Shown: positions 33,283-42,896, counted from the stretch's first letter. The stretch is DNA of 53,510 nt from an uncultured Bacilli bacterium (GCA_944363805.1 CALVVH010000001.1:1-53510), one strand, 5' to 3'. Notes: generated from the letters alone by a model not told the origin. Numbers and translations are program-made.

Positions 33283-34797
33283 ATGAAAAATGTACATGAT
33301 GATTTATATGGATATGCGAGACAAGATATAGAAAGAGAAAGTGCGGATATTTTCCAAGAAGTCTATAATATTTTAGATGATGATGGAGTAAAAAAGTCTA
33401 AAAACAAAAAGAAAAAAAAGAAAAGAATTTGGAAAAAACTATTGATATTTATTATTTTGTTAATTGGAGCTACAGGTATAGGTTATTTTTCTTATGTTAA
33501 AATCTATATGACTGCTGAAAGATTTTTAGATAATACTTTAAAAGAAATTGAATCTTGGAGTGCTCCTTTAGCTAATTATTTTGCGCTAAGTAATAGGGAA
33601 GAAAATCCTAATAACACTTTGGGGCATATGACGACAGACTTTAAATTTACTTCTAATGTTGTAGAATATCAAAATTTTACTAATTTGAATTTTATTTTCG
33701 ATGGTTATTGGGATTGGAATCAAGACGTGGCTTTTTTGGCCTTAGACATTAATAATTTGGAGGAAGATTATCTTTATGGGGATATTTATATAAATAATAA
33801 AACAGTTCATTACAATTTGCCAGATATTTATGATAATGTTTTATATAGTACGAGTGAAGATAATATAATGGATGGTATTGCTGATTCTGATATATTGGCA
33901 AATATATCTTCCCAAGCGTTATATGGTTTAGTTAATAATGGGGGAAAGTTCTTGGCTAATATATTGAAAAATTCAGATGTAAGGACAAGTTATTCGCAAA
34001 TTAACGTAATATATGAATATAGTATCAATGAATCTAATAAAGAAGAAATTGCAAATATAATCAATCAATATATAAGTGATGATGGGGTTTTTAGTTTTTT
34101 TGAAAGCCTTTTAAATATTGATTGGCAAGTTGAGGCCCAAGATATTCCAAATATTAATATAAAGCTGGAAGTTAATGTTTTTACTAGGAAAATTGATATT
34201 ATTGATATAGTTGTAGATGATGAGTTATTACATGGAACAAGAATTAATGATAATAAATATCGTTTTGTTGATGAAGCAGATGACTATATTGATTTGGAAA
34301 TATATGATAATAGATTTACAATGTCTATTAATGTTGATGATAAAACTGATACACAATTACAAATTAATATGGAAAATGAAAGAATTGATGTAACTTTAAT
34401 AGCTATTCCTGGAAAAATGAATTTAGTATTAGAAAAATTAGATAATGATGAGGAAAGTATTAAGTTTGATTTTACTTTTGAGGATATAACTTTTAATTTT
34501 GATTTGACAAATAAAATGGAAGATAATAATATTTTCAGTACTGGAAGTATTACTTGGGATTTGACGGGTTCTTATCTAACTTTAGAGTTTGATAATAAAC
34601 TCAATTTTGAAGAACAGGTGCCAATTAAAGTATATGAAGATGCTGTAAAAGTAGATAGTTTGCAAGAAGAGGATTATAATGTTATAGCAGATAATTTGAC
34701 AACCCTTTTAAATAATCTTCCTTATAGTCCCCTTTCAGATATTTTGTTACTTTTAATAGTACAAAATGGGGAAACTAATGGCGAAAGTACAATATAA
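33283..34797 (+). CDS. Single-pass membrane protein with large extracytoplasmic domain, unknown function
   Basis: A 504-residue protein. The cytoplasmic start (1-50) is highly charged and ends in a lysine run; a membrane helix follows at about 52-72, and about 430 acidic, beta-rich residues outside. No motif that I recognise. The domain lacks cysteines, unlike its upstream neighbour. It has its own promoter and stands upstream of a lipid-linked glycosyltransferase and a PAP2 phosphatase, so a role in envelope assembly is possible, but this is context only. Confidence 0.65.
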   Translation: MKNVHDDLYGYARQDIERESADIFQEVYNILDDDGVKKSKNKKKKKKRIWKKLLIFIILLIGATGIGYFSYVKIYMTAERFLDNTLKEIESWSAPLANYFALSNREENPNNTLGHMTTDFKFTSNVVEYQNFTNLNFIFDGYWDWNQDVAFLALDINNLEEDYLYGDIYINNKTVHYNLPDIYDNVLYSTSEDNIMDGIADSDILANISSQALYGLVNNGGKFLANILKNSDVRTSYSQINVIYEYSINESNKEEIANIINQYISDDGVFSFFESLLNIDWQVEAQDIPNINIKLEVNVFTRKIDIIDIVVDDELLHGTRINDNKYRFVDEADDYIDLEIYDNRFTMSINVDDKTDTQLQINMENERIDVTLIAIPGKMNLVLEKLDNDEESIKFDFTFEDITFNFDLTNKMEDNNIFSTGSITWDLTGSYLTLEFDNKLNFEEQVPIKVYEDAVKVDSLQEEDYNVIADNLTTLLNNLPYSPLSDILLLLIVQNGETNGESTI

Positions 34798-34820
34798 ATA
34801 AGTAGAATGGTAGTGATATA

Positions 34821-35870
34821 ATGAATAGAGATATATTGATAATTATTCCGGCGTATAATCCGCCGATTCAACTATTTGAAGCTCTTTTAGATAAACTTAA
34901 AGGAGCTTTTGAAAATATATTAATAGTTAATGATGGATCAGATGAAACGTATATGGCCTTTTTTAAAAAGATAGAGAAGAAGTATCATCTATTAAGGCAT
35001 GAATACAACTTAGGTAAAGGCCAAGCTATAAAGACCGCTTATAGCTTTGCTAGAGATAATTATCCAAATGTATCTGCCTATGTTGTAATAGACTGTGATA
35101 ACCAACACGATATTGAAGATATGATTAAGTGTTGCGATGAAGCTATTAAACATCCCGATAGTTTAGTTATTGGGGTTAGAGATTTTTCTTTGGATAATGT
35201 ACCTATTAAGAGTAAATTTGGCAATATAATAACCAAAAATATGTTTAAATGGTTATTTAATTATGATATTACCGATACCCAAACAGGACTTAGAGCTATT
35301 AGTCCTAAGTTGGCAGCAAAGTTTTTGGAAATACCAGGGGATCGTTTTAATTATGAATTAAAATGTCTAATAGTATGCTGTGAAGATGGTATACCTATTA
35401 TCGAGGTACCGATTAAGACAATATATGTTGATAATAATAAAGCTTCAACATTTAAAGTGTTTAGGGATTCATATATCATATATAGAGAATTTTTTTCTTA
35501 TTTTATCAAGTTATTTGTGCCATATTTGATTAGCTTAGTAGTATTTTTGATTCTTTTTTATTACTGGAATTCAACTGATGACTTGAAAGCTTTAGTGATT
35601 GGCAATATAACTGCTGGAATGGTAGGAGTGGTGTTTAATATTTTAGTAAACTATCTTAATTTATATAAACATAATAATTTGGGAAATAATTTAGTATATT
35701 TATTAAAAAAAATATTAAAAATATGTATAGGAGGATTTTTAATATATATTGGGTATAATCTTTTAAATATTAATTTATTAGTAAGTAAGATATTTGTCGA
35801 TATTATTTTAACTATAGGGTTATTTTTGGTATTTAGAAATGTGGGTTTTAAAGATGAAAAAAAGAGCTAA
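34821..35870 (+). CDS. GT2 glycosyltransferase fused to a GtrA-like membrane domain
   Basis: A 349-residue protein. Residues 1-220 form a GT2/DPM1-like domain: IIIPAYNPP at the start, IVNDGSDE for nucleotide-sugar binding, and the DCDNQHDIEDM acidic motif in place of DxD. Residues 235-345 contain four membrane helices typical of GtrA-like flippase-associated domains. Such enzymes load a sugar onto polyprenyl phosphate for envelope glycans. A second GT2 and a separate GtrA are coded convergently at 37045-38365. It overlaps the PAP2 gene. Confidence 0.83.
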   Translation: MNRDILIIIPAYNPPIQLFEALLDKLKGAFENILIVNDGSDETYMAFFKKIEKKYHLLRHEYNLGKGQAIKTAYSFARDNYPNVSAYVVIDCDNQHDIEDMIKCCDEAIKHPDSLVIGVRDFSLDNVPIKSKFGNIITKNMFKWLFNYDITDTQTGLRAISPKLAAKFLEIPGDRFNYELKCLIVCCEDGIPIIEVPIKTIYVDNNKASTFKVFRDSYIIYREFFSYFIKLFVPYLISLVVFLILFYYWNSTDDLKALVIGNITAGMVGVVFNILVNYLNLYKHNNLGNNLVYLLKKILKICIGGFLIYIGYNLLNINLLVSKIFVDIILTIGLFLVFRNVGFKDEKKS

Positions 35871-36501
35871 TGTTATAGTTATTATTGCTTTAGTATTACT
35901 GTTTATTTTAGAAATTGTTTTGATAAAATATGATTATTTTGCCAAGATAGATGCTACTATTTATGGCGGTATTTCACAATTTATTAATCCTGTAAATACT
36001 GCAATATTTAAGTTTTTTTCCTTTTTTGGCTCAGAATTGTTTATAATTGGTCTTTGTATCTTGGTGCTTTTTTTGATGAAAGAAAAGAGTAGGGGGATAG
36101 GATTTGTCTTTGTAGTCTTTCTAAGTGTTTTATTTAATCAAGGATTAAAACTTATGGTAGGCCGTGCTAGGCCAGATATCAATCAGTTGGTTATTGAAAA
36201 CTCTTATAGTTTTCCTAGCGGACATACAATGATTATTACAACAATAATAGGGTTATTTATTTTCTATTTATGGAGGAATAAGAAGGGGAGTCATATCAAA
36301 AAAGTGGGAGTTACAATAGGATTAGTTATTATTGCCCTACTGGTGATGGTTAGTAGAATCTATTTAGGAGTACATTATTTTAGCGATATTATTGGGGGAA
36401 TTACAGCAGCATTACTATTATTAGCGATAGTTTATTATTACTACTCTTTTAAGTATAAAGTCCCCTACTACAAAAAAAATAATAGGGAAGGAAGTAAATA
36501 G
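35854..36501 (+). CDS. PAP2-family membrane phosphatase
   Basis: A 215-residue protein with six membrane helices and the three phosphatase motifs: KLMVGRARP (KxxxxxxRP), SFPSGHTM (PSGH) and SRIYLGVHYFSD (SRxxxxxHxxxD). Members dephosphorylate undecaprenyl pyrophosphate or lipid phosphates at the outer face of the membrane. I prefer the ATG at 35854 (MKKRAN); a further in-frame ATG at 35839 adds five residues. It overlaps the preceding glycosyltransferase gene, suggesting a shared lipid-carrier job. Confidence 0.88.
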   Translation: MKKRANVIVIIALVLLFILEIVLIKYDYFAKIDATIYGGISQFINPVNTAIFKFFSFFGSELFIIGLCILVLFLMKEKSRGIGFVFVVFLSVLFNQGLKLMVGRARPDINQLVIENSYSFPSGHTMIITTIIGLFIFYLWRNKKGSHIKKVGVTIGLVIIALLVMVSRIYLGVHYFSDIIGGITAALLLLAIVYYYYSFKYKVPYYKKNNREGSK

Positions 36502-37021
36502 TATATATAACCTTATTTATATTTAATATAAGGTTATAATACGCGCGTAATCATATTATTTATATAAATATAAGGTTATATAGCATATATTAATTTAATT
36601 AATAATAATTTATTATAAGAATGTTTTTAATATATATTTGAAGCTATAGATACACACTAATTAATATATGCTTATATAGTTAGTAATTAATAGTTATAAT
36701 ATGCAATATATAGTTTATTTAGATATGTGATTAAGTTTATTTTAATAAAATATAGTTTTAAAAATAATATATATTATGTTAACTTAATTGTGGAAAGCTT
36801 TCTGAATAATATTAAATAAAGATATTATATATACTATAGATATATAGATAATATATACTTATATTTTAATGAATATAGATAGATTTTTTAATATACTATA
36901 TTAATATTAAATATTATTTTCATACGAACAAACGTGCCTAAAAAATAGTATAATTTTATCTTATCCCCTACTCTCTATAATATAATATAATATATTTAAG
37001 CAGTAGAATTATATTTTAACA
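36502..37021. other. Gene-free, extremely AT-rich convergent intergenic region
   Basis: About 520 bases of almost pure A and T between the last gene of the plus-strand block and the first of the minus-strand block. ATAAGGTTAT-type elements occur three times: inverted at 36506-36516 and 36528-36538, and again at about 36570-36580. ACGCGCGT (36541-36548) is an isolated GC palindrome, and GAAAGCTTTC lies near 36793. I see no credible coding frame, tRNA or DnaA-box cluster. Confidence 0.6.
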
Positions 37022-37023
37022 AA

Positions 37024-37050
37024 AAAATAAGACATTAATTTGTCTTATTT
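37024..37050. terminator. Bidirectional terminator at the end of the GtrA gene
   Basis: The stem AAATAAGACA / TGTCTTATTT with A and T runs on opposite sides overlaps the gtrA-like stop codon at 37045. Confidence 0.8.
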
Positions 37051-37443
37051 TTCAATGAATATTTTTCTGGTAATAAAGTTATATATCATAACAACTATCG
37101 TAGCTAATACTTTGCATAACATATAATAAATATGTAATAAATCAACTCCCAGATACATGACTAATTGATTTATACCTAATCCTATTACGCTAAGAATAGC
37201 AAATAGCAAAACTTCTTTATAAGTTTGTTTCTTTTTAACATCAAATACCCAAAAAATACTTAATATATAATTATATGCAAGTGAAACAATAAATGAAATT
37301 ACAGAAGATATCAAATAATGAATATGAACAAATTCTGTAAGAACATATAATAGTCCGGCATCAATTAGAAAAGCTGTGAAGCCGACGATGCCAAAGCGAA
37401 ATAATTGCTTAAATATCTTACTATTAATAAATTTATTTATCAT
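37045..37443 (-). CDS. GtrA-like membrane protein
   Basis: A 132-residue protein of four membrane helices with the GtrA signature start LFRFGIVGFTAFLIDAGLLY and the ending YNFITRKIFIEK. GtrA-like proteins help move lipid-linked sugars across the membrane. It overlaps the upstream GT2 gene by 11 bases, a common pairing, which suggests that the two act together on a polyprenyl-phosphate sugar. Confidence 0.9.
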   Translation of the reverse strand: MINKFINSKIFKQLFRFGIVGFTAFLIDAGLLYVLTEFVHIHYLISSVISFIVSLAYNYILSIFWVFDVKKKQTYKEVLLFAILSVIGLGINQLVMYLGVDLLHIYYMLCKVLATIVVMIYNFITRKIFIEK

Positions 37444-38365
37444 TATATCTCCGAAGATTTAAGTACAATTCATATAGTTGTTTATGCTTTTTAACAATTA
37501 CTTCAAGGATTATACCTGTTATCCATAAAAGCATACTTAATACTAAAAATATCGATGCTACGATTAAAGTTGGGAATCTTGGAACTAGCTTTGTTTGAAA
37601 ATACTCTATTACAACAGGAATGCCAAAGCATAAAGCTAGTATTAAGAATACTAAAGCAAATAAGCCGAAGAAATAGAATGGTTTATATTCCTTAAATAAT
37701 GTAGCAATCATTTTTAGAACTTTGATGCCATCACTATAGGTATTTAGTTTAGAAACACTTCCTTTAGGACGGTCACGGTAGTCAACTGGTACTTCAATTA
37801 GTTTGAAGTTTTTATCTACAGCATGAATAGTCATTTCGGTTTCAATTTCAAAACCTTTAGATAAAACTGGGAAACCTTTGACAAATTCTCTGCTGAATGC
37901 CCGGTATCCCGTCATGATATCTTTAACTTTATTTTTAAACAGAAAATTAATTAGGAAACGGACAATTCTATTCCCAAAATTATGGAATAAACGCTTGTTT
38001 TCAGTAAAATATGTGCTAGATAAGCGGTCCCCGATGACCATGTCAGCTCGGCCTGATAAAACTAAGTCACACATTTCTTTTGCATTTTCCGCAGGATAAG
38101 TATCATCACCATCGATCATTAGATAACAATCAGCATCAATTTCGCGAAACATAGTTCTAATAACGTTACCCTTCCCTTGACGATATTCATATCTAACGAT
38201 AGCTCCAGCTTTACGCGCTATTTCATCGGTACCATCTTGGGAGTTGTTATCATAAACATAGATATCGGCATCTGGTAAAGCTTTTTTATAATCTTTAACA
38301 ACTTTAGCAATAGTTACTGCTTCGTTATAGCATGGTATTAAAACTGCTATTTTTTTATCTTTCAT
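37433..38365 (-). CDS. GT2 polyprenyl-phosphate glycosyltransferase
   Basis: A 310-residue protein: a DPM1-like GT2 domain (about 1-225) with VLIPCYNEAVTI, VYDNNSQDGTDE, MIDGDDTYPAE and the KDIMTGYRAFSR acceptor loop, then two membrane helices. It transfers a sugar from a nucleotide donor to polyprenyl phosphate. It forms an operon with the GtrA-like gene, and the 606-residue membrane protein gene lies upstream in the same direction. Confidence 0.88.
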   Translation of the reverse strand: MKDKKIAVLIPCYNEAVTIAKVVKDYKKALPDADIYVYDNNSQDGTDEIARKAGAIVRYEYRQGKGNVIRTMFREIDADCYLMIDGDDTYPAENAKEMCDLVLSGRADMVIGDRLSSTYFTENKRLFHNFGNRIVRFLINFLFKNKVKDIMTGYRAFSREFVKGFPVLSKGFEIETEMTIHAVDKNFKLIEVPVDYRDRPKGSVSKLNTYSDGIKVLKMIATLFKEYKPFYFFGLFALVFLILALCFGIPVVIEYFQTKLVPRFPTLIVASIFLVLSMLLWITGIILEVIVKKHKQLYELYLNLRRYNDK

Positions 38366-38409
38366 TACTACACCTCTTTACTTATATTATAACTTATCAT
38401 TTTAGAAAA

Positions 38410-40230
38410 TCAATCCTTAGTATTCCTTTTTTCTAAGAATATTCCAATTATAAATGGCATGGCAAATATAAATGGCAAAGCGTATCGGAAGTAGGTATTA
38501 GCAGGACCAACCATGCAAACTAATATCAAAACTAAGGCTGGAGCTAATACTAAAATGTTTTTATATAACTTACGATAGATTGCATAGATTAAAAGCGTCA
38601 AAATAATCCAAACATTAAAACCAATATTGGATATTAACCCTATAACTGGGATATATGGAAATGCTACGGCATATTCTGATAAAACTTTTCTTGGTACTTC
38701 TAAGGAATTGTAATGATAATCAAAGCCATTTTCGGTAATGCGGTCATCAAACTTGTAATAGACATACCATTTGGTTTTCTCAGGATAAAAGAAACCATAA
38801 ATATTATTCATCGTTGCTTCGATATAGGTTCCAGGATATTTTAATAAGCCATTAAACCACACTTTGAAATATTCTTTTAAATCTTCATCGGTCGCATATT
38901 TATTAAATTCATTTTTAACAGGATCAGCTAGTTCAGGATCATATCTTTCTGCAAGGTCATCATATCCGAGAATTTTATCGATAGTAGCTATTTCATCTTC
39001 ACTTAGCTCGTTGCCATGGTATTTAGCTACTCTAGCTGTTTGTTGAAAAGGAACAGAGAGCATTTCTCTAATACTACCAGGGGTTATTTTAAAATATGGT
39101 AAAATTACTTTATCAAATGTACCATAAAAACCAAAAACACAAAGCATTACTACTAATATTTGTTTCCATTTATTTTTAACTACTAATAGTAAGAATGGTA
39201 AAGTTAATAGTAAAACATGAATACCATTATTTCTAAATAGACAAATTAATATTAAAAGAATTATGACGAGAAGATACTTCCACCACTTATAATTTTCTCC
39301 TTTAGATTTAATATAATTATGAAGAAAGATAAAGTATAGAAATATGAAAGCTCCGAAAAGAACATCTTTAACCCCACTCATGGCATATAAAGGAAACATT
39401 GGTACAAAAGAATATATTAGTAAGAGTCCAATGAGATATTTGGTTTTTAGATTCATCTTCTGCATGTAATAGATGCTAAAAGATAAAACACTTGTTAAGA
39501 CAACGATTTGTATTAGACTATAGAAAAATAAGCCTAGATTATCATTGCCAATTAAAGTCCCTAGTTTAAGGCAACCGCCGATAAGCATGGTATGCGTAAC
39601 AGGATGGTGATTTGTCATGACAACATTTTCATCTAATAAAATTGCGTAGTCGGCATATTTAGTTCGGATGCCGAAGAATTGTCTTATTTGAAAGCTTGGG
39701 TCTGGCGATAAAATTATCGGATAAAAAGAGATTATGTAAGGAAGCCAGCAAATTATAATAAAACAAAAACTAAATAGAAAGGGATGCTTTTTAAATGTTG
39801 CAATAAATTTATTATCTTTTTTTTCTTGCTTTTCTTCAGAGAAATTATTCTTATCTAAGAATTTAAATATATAACTAATGATAACTAAAAATAGATAGTA
39901 GTAGCCGATATACATCAATAGAGATAATAAAATATATCCCAAGTTTTTAAAAATGAGGGCTGTGCTACCAACATATAAAAAACTATTACCAAAAATCATG
40001 AAAAAGGCTAATATTAAACTTAATACTTTTAAGGAAGTTTTTTTCGGTATAATACTACTTTTTTGATAAAATTTATAGATAAAATATATTAGTAAGGCAC
40101 TGCCGATAAGACCTAATTTGAGTAAGTCTTTAACATCGCCTTCATACAAATTATAGATATTAAAATCGATAGCTAAAAATGTACAAAGAACTAAAAAACA
40201 TGCTAATAATTTCTTTTTCAATATAATCAC
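38410..40230 (-). CDS. DUF6020-like polytopic membrane protein (putative lipid-linked glycosyltransferase)
   Basis: A 606-residue protein with a dozen or more membrane helices, an extracytoplasmic loop beginning SPDPSFQIRQFFG with VMTNHHPVTHTMLIGG, and a soluble loop containing the acidic segment LSEDEIATIDKILGYDDLAE. The pattern fits the DUF6020 group, which resembles GT-C glycosyltransferases that use lipid-linked sugars. The donor could come from the GT2/GtrA pair downstream. The family assignment is from memory of its motifs and no catalytic residues are proven. Confidence 0.7.
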   Translation of the reverse strand: MIILKKKLLACFLVLCTFLAIDFNIYNLYEGDVKDLLKLGLIGSALLIYFIYKFYQKSSIIPKKTSLKVLSLILAFFMIFGNSFLYVGSTALIFKNLGYILLSLLMYIGYYYLFLVIISYIFKFLDKNNFSEEKQEKKDNKFIATFKKHPFLFSFCFIIICWLPYIISFYPIILSPDPSFQIRQFFGIRTKYADYAILLDENVVMTNHHPVTHTMLIGGCLKLGTLIGNDNLGLFFYSLIQIVVLTSVLSFSIYYMQKMNLKTKYLIGLLLIYSFVPMFPLYAMSGVKDVLFGAFIFLYFIFLHNYIKSKGENYKWWKYLLVIILLILICLFRNNGIHVLLLTLPFLLLVVKNKWKQILVVMLCVFGFYGTFDKVILPYFKITPGSIREMLSVPFQQTARVAKYHGNELSEDEIATIDKILGYDDLAERYDPELADPVKNEFNKYATDEDLKEYFKVWFNGLLKYPGTYIEATMNNIYGFFYPEKTKWYVYYKFDDRITENGFDYHYNSLEVPRKVLSEYAVAFPYIPVIGLISNIGFNVWIILTLLIYAIYRKLYKNILVLAPALVLILVCMVGPANTYFRYALPFIFAMPFIIGIFLEKRNTKD

Positions 40231-40260
40231 CTATAGGTAAATTATATCAAATTACCTATA

Positions 40261-41013
40261 TTAAAACAATAAGATGTTAATTAGGACAAGTAATGTGCCA
40301 CAACAAAGTCCTAAATAAAGTGCTTTGTTCTCTTTATATTTGAGAGATTCTGGTAGAAGTTCTTGAATGGATAATGTAATCATTAGACCAGCAACAATAA
40401 TTAGAATAATGCTAATCATCATTTCCGAGATATAATTTTTTAAAAATACTAAAGCTAGTAAAGCTCCGAGTGGTTCGGCCATACCTGAGACAAATGCATT
40501 ACGAAAAGCGAGTTTTTTATTGCCAGTTGCATAGTAAATCGGAACAGCTATACTTATACCTTCAGGAATATTATGTAGCATTATAGCTAGAGCTAGTTTA
40601 ATACCTAAGGATAAGTCTTGATAACTACTTAAAAATGTTGCTATACCTTCAGGCATATTATGAAATATTAAGACAATCATATTAAGTATTCCTAAACGGT
40701 ATAGATCTTGCTTTTTGGTTTCTCTTTTGATAATCATACTTAACGTGGTGATAAATATATAACTAATTAAAAATGCTACAATAAGTAAGATTATGGACTT
40801 GGACATGCCATAAACGTTAAAGTATTGAAAAAAAGATTCGGGTATCAAATCAAAGATACTGATACCAATCATGATAGCAATAGAAAAAGAAAGACAAAAA
40901 GTAATGAATTTATTATATTTATTTTTATCTATTTTAAAAAATATTAAGGTAGCGCCGATTAGAGTGGAAAGACCAGCAATTGTCGAGACTACTAGAGGAA
41001 TAAGTGCATCCAT
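40261..41013 (-). CDS. ZIP-family metal transporter
   Basis: A 250-residue protein with about eight membrane helices and the two diagnostic motifs HNMPEGIATFLSS and HNIPEGISIAVPI, which line the metal path. ZIP transporters bring zinc, iron or manganese into the cytosol. I take the ATG at 41013, behind TAGGTGAGG; the GTG at 41022 lies within that site. A 19-bp palindrome lies about 125 bases upstream and may be regulatory. Confidence 0.9.
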   Translation of the reverse strand: MDALIPLVVSTIAGLSTLIGATLIFFKIDKNKYNKFITFCLSFSIAIMIGISIFDLIPESFFQYFNVYGMSKSIILLIVAFLISYIFITTLSMIIKRETKKQDLYRLGILNMIVLIFHNMPEGIATFLSSYQDLSLGIKLALAIMLHNIPEGISIAVPIYYATGNKKLAFRNAFVSGMAEPLGALLALVFLKNYISEMMISIILIIVAGLMITLSIQELLPESLKYKENKALYLGLCCGTLLVLINILLF

Positions 41014-41060
41014 GGACCTCACCTACTCTAGTATATTTGAATTTGTTAGATTTTATAACA

Positions 41061-41094
41061 AAGTAAAACCAATTATTCCGTTAAAAATAATTGG
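41061..41094 (-). terminator. Possible terminator downstream of pyrG
   Basis: The stem CCAATTATT / AATAATTGG is followed on the minus strand by TTTTACTT, between pyrG and the ZIP gene. Confidence 0.45.
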
Positions 41095-41137
41095 CACTTT
41101 TCTTGAATATTTGCTCTATTGAGTTGTAATTTTATAG

Positions 41138-41156
41138 CTATAGCGACTCGCTATAG
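41138..41156. promoter_or_regulatory. Perfect 19-bp palindrome, operator candidate
   Basis: CTATAGCGA-C-TCGCTATAG is fully symmetrical about one base. The one-base centre and missing T run argue against a terminator. It lies between the pyrG stop and the ZIP transporter start, so a metal-responsive repressor site is conceivable. Confidence 0.45.
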
Positions 41157-41201
41157 AGGTGTTTAATTAAATACTATTACTTTTATTAAAAATATAACAG
41201 A

Positions 41202-42809
41202 TTATTTTTTGTTTTCAATACTTGCTTTGATGAAGGAATCAAATAATGGATGAGGTCTAGTTGGACGACTTTTAAATTCGGGATGAAATTGGCACGCAAT
41301 AAAGTGAGGATGATTAGCTAACTCAATTATTTCTACTAAATTACTTTCAGGATTGATTCCAGAAAAAGTCATGCCCTTACTTAGCATTAAATCTTTATAA
41401 TTGTTGTTAAATTCATAACGATGGCGATGTCTTTCAAGTATTTCTTCACTCTTATAATCTTTATAAGCAAGCGTTCCTTTTGTAATATGGCATTTATAAT
41501 TACCTAAACGAAGGGTTCCCCCTTTATTAATTATAGCTTTTTGATCAGCCATCAAGTCGATGACCGGATTAAGACAAAGTTCATCAAATTCTCTACTGGA
41601 AGCATCCGCTAGGCCACAGACATGGCGAGCAAACTCGATGACAGCAATTTGCATACCCAAACAGATACCTAAATAAGGAATCTTATTTACGCGGGCATAT
41701 TCACAAGCTTTAATCATGCCTTCGATTCCCCGAGAACCAAAACCACCAGGGACAATTATACCTTTAGAGTTTTTGAATACTTCTTTTAAGTTACAATTTC
41801 TGCCTTCAAGTTCTTCACTATTTACCCATTTGATATTTACTTTAGTATTGTATTTGTAGCCCGCTGCTTTTAGAGCTTCTTTTACGGAAAGATAGGCATC
41901 TTCTAATTCAGTATACTTACCTACTAAAGCAATTTCTATTTCTTTATCGAGATTTTCGACGGTCTTGATGAGATTTTCCCAAGTTTCTAGGTTGCTTTTA
42001 GTTACCTTCAAGCCAAATTGTTTTAAGATGATATCTTCAATATGTTGTCTATGGAAATTGATAGGTATTTGATATATATTGGAAACATCCTTAGCTTCAA
42101 TAATATTTTCTGGAGGAATACTGCCAAATAAACTAATTTTCTTTTTGACAGCTTCTCCTAGGTCGATAGGAGCTCGTGTTACAATTATGTCCGGTTGAAT
42201 GCCAAGACGTCGTAGTTCGATTATACTATTTTGAGTTGGCTTAGTTTTAAGCTCATTGGAACCAAAAAGGTAAGGAACTAACGTTGTATGAACAAATAAG
42301 GAATTGGTGGCTCCTGTTTCTAGGCGAAATTGTCTTAGAGATTCCATCATAACTGCTGATTCAATATCGCCGACGGTTCCACCAATTTCCGTAATGACGA
42401 TATCAGCTTCACTACTTGTACCAGCTTCATAAATTTTATTTTTTATTTCATTAGATATATGGGGAACTATTTGAATAGTTGCTCCGAGAAAGTCCCCTAC
42501 TCTTTCTTTTTCGATGACACTCGAATAGATTTTACCGTTGGTAATATTCGATGTATAATTTAATTCTTCATCGATGAATCTTTCGTAATGGCCTAAATCG
42601 AGATCTGTTTCACAGCCATCAGCAGTAACAAATACTTCGCCATGCTGAATCGGTGACATTGTCCCAGGGTCGACATTCATGTAAGGATCAAACTTTTGCA
42701 TGAAGACTTTATAACCTTTGGCTTTGAGTAAAAGCGCAATACTCGATGCGGTAATTCCTTTACCTAAGCCAGAACAAACACCCCCTGTTACAAAGACATA
42801 CTTTGTCAT
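41202..42809 (-). CDS. pyrG: CTP synthase
   Basis: A 535-residue protein: the amidoligase domain starts TKYVFVTGGVCSGLGKGITA, with EIGGTVGDIE in the active site, and the class-I glutaminase domain has the oxyanion loop GGFGSRGIEGM, nucleophile cysteine in YLGICLGMQ and the His-Glu pair in CQFHPEFKSR. It makes CTP from UTP with glutamine. The start has GAGGTGGAG upstream. A promoter and a terminator hairpin at the very start of the transcript lie before it, suggesting attenuation. Confidence 0.97.
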   Translation of the reverse strand: MTKYVFVTGGVCSGLGKGITASSIALLLKAKGYKVFMQKFDPYMNVDPGTMSPIQHGEVFVTADGCETDLDLGHYERFIDEELNYTSNITNGKIYSSVIEKERVGDFLGATIQIVPHISNEIKNKIYEAGTSSEADIVITEIGGTVGDIESAVMMESLRQFRLETGATNSLFVHTTLVPYLFGSNELKTKPTQNSIIELRRLGIQPDIIVTRAPIDLGEAVKKKISLFGSIPPENIIEAKDVSNIYQIPINFHRQHIEDIILKQFGLKVTKSNLETWENLIKTVENLDKEIEIALVGKYTELEDAYLSVKEALKAAGYKYNTKVNIKWVNSEELEGRNCNLKEVFKNSKGIIVPGGFGSRGIEGMIKACEYARVNKIPYLGICLGMQIAVIEFARHVCGLADASSREFDELCLNPVIDLMADQKAIINKGGTLRLGNYKCHITKGTLAYKDYKSEEILERHRHRYEFNNNYKDLMLSKGMTFSGINPESNLVEIIELANHPHFIACQFHPEFKSRPTRPHPLFDSFIKASIENKK

Positions 42810-42830
42810 ACTCCACCTCTTTTCAAAATT

Positions 42831-42860
42831 AAAAAAAGCCTTCGGAGAACATCCTAGGCT
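42831..42860 (-). terminator. Intrinsic terminator/attenuator in the pyrG leader
   Basis: On the minus strand, AGCCT...AGGCT with inner GGA/TCC pairs is followed by seven T residues. It begins about where the promoter at 42868-42896 would start transcription and ends 22 bases before pyrG. Confidence 0.7.
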
Positions 42861-42867
42861 CTTTTAA

Positions 42868-42896
42868 ATTATATCATGGATTTTGACAGGCTTCAA
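42868..42896 (-). promoter_or_regulatory. Promoter for pyrG
   Basis: On the minus strand TTGAAG (42896-42891), a 17-base spacer and TATAAT (42873-42868). It overlaps the 3' end of the broken amidotransferase gene. The start point is predicted at about 42861, so the RNA would open with the terminator stem. Confidence 0.65.

Noticed and set aside
36502..37021. Possible replication origin
   Set aside because: AT-rich, but I find no cluster of DnaA boxes (TTATCCACA) and no dnaA, dnaN or gyrB nearby.
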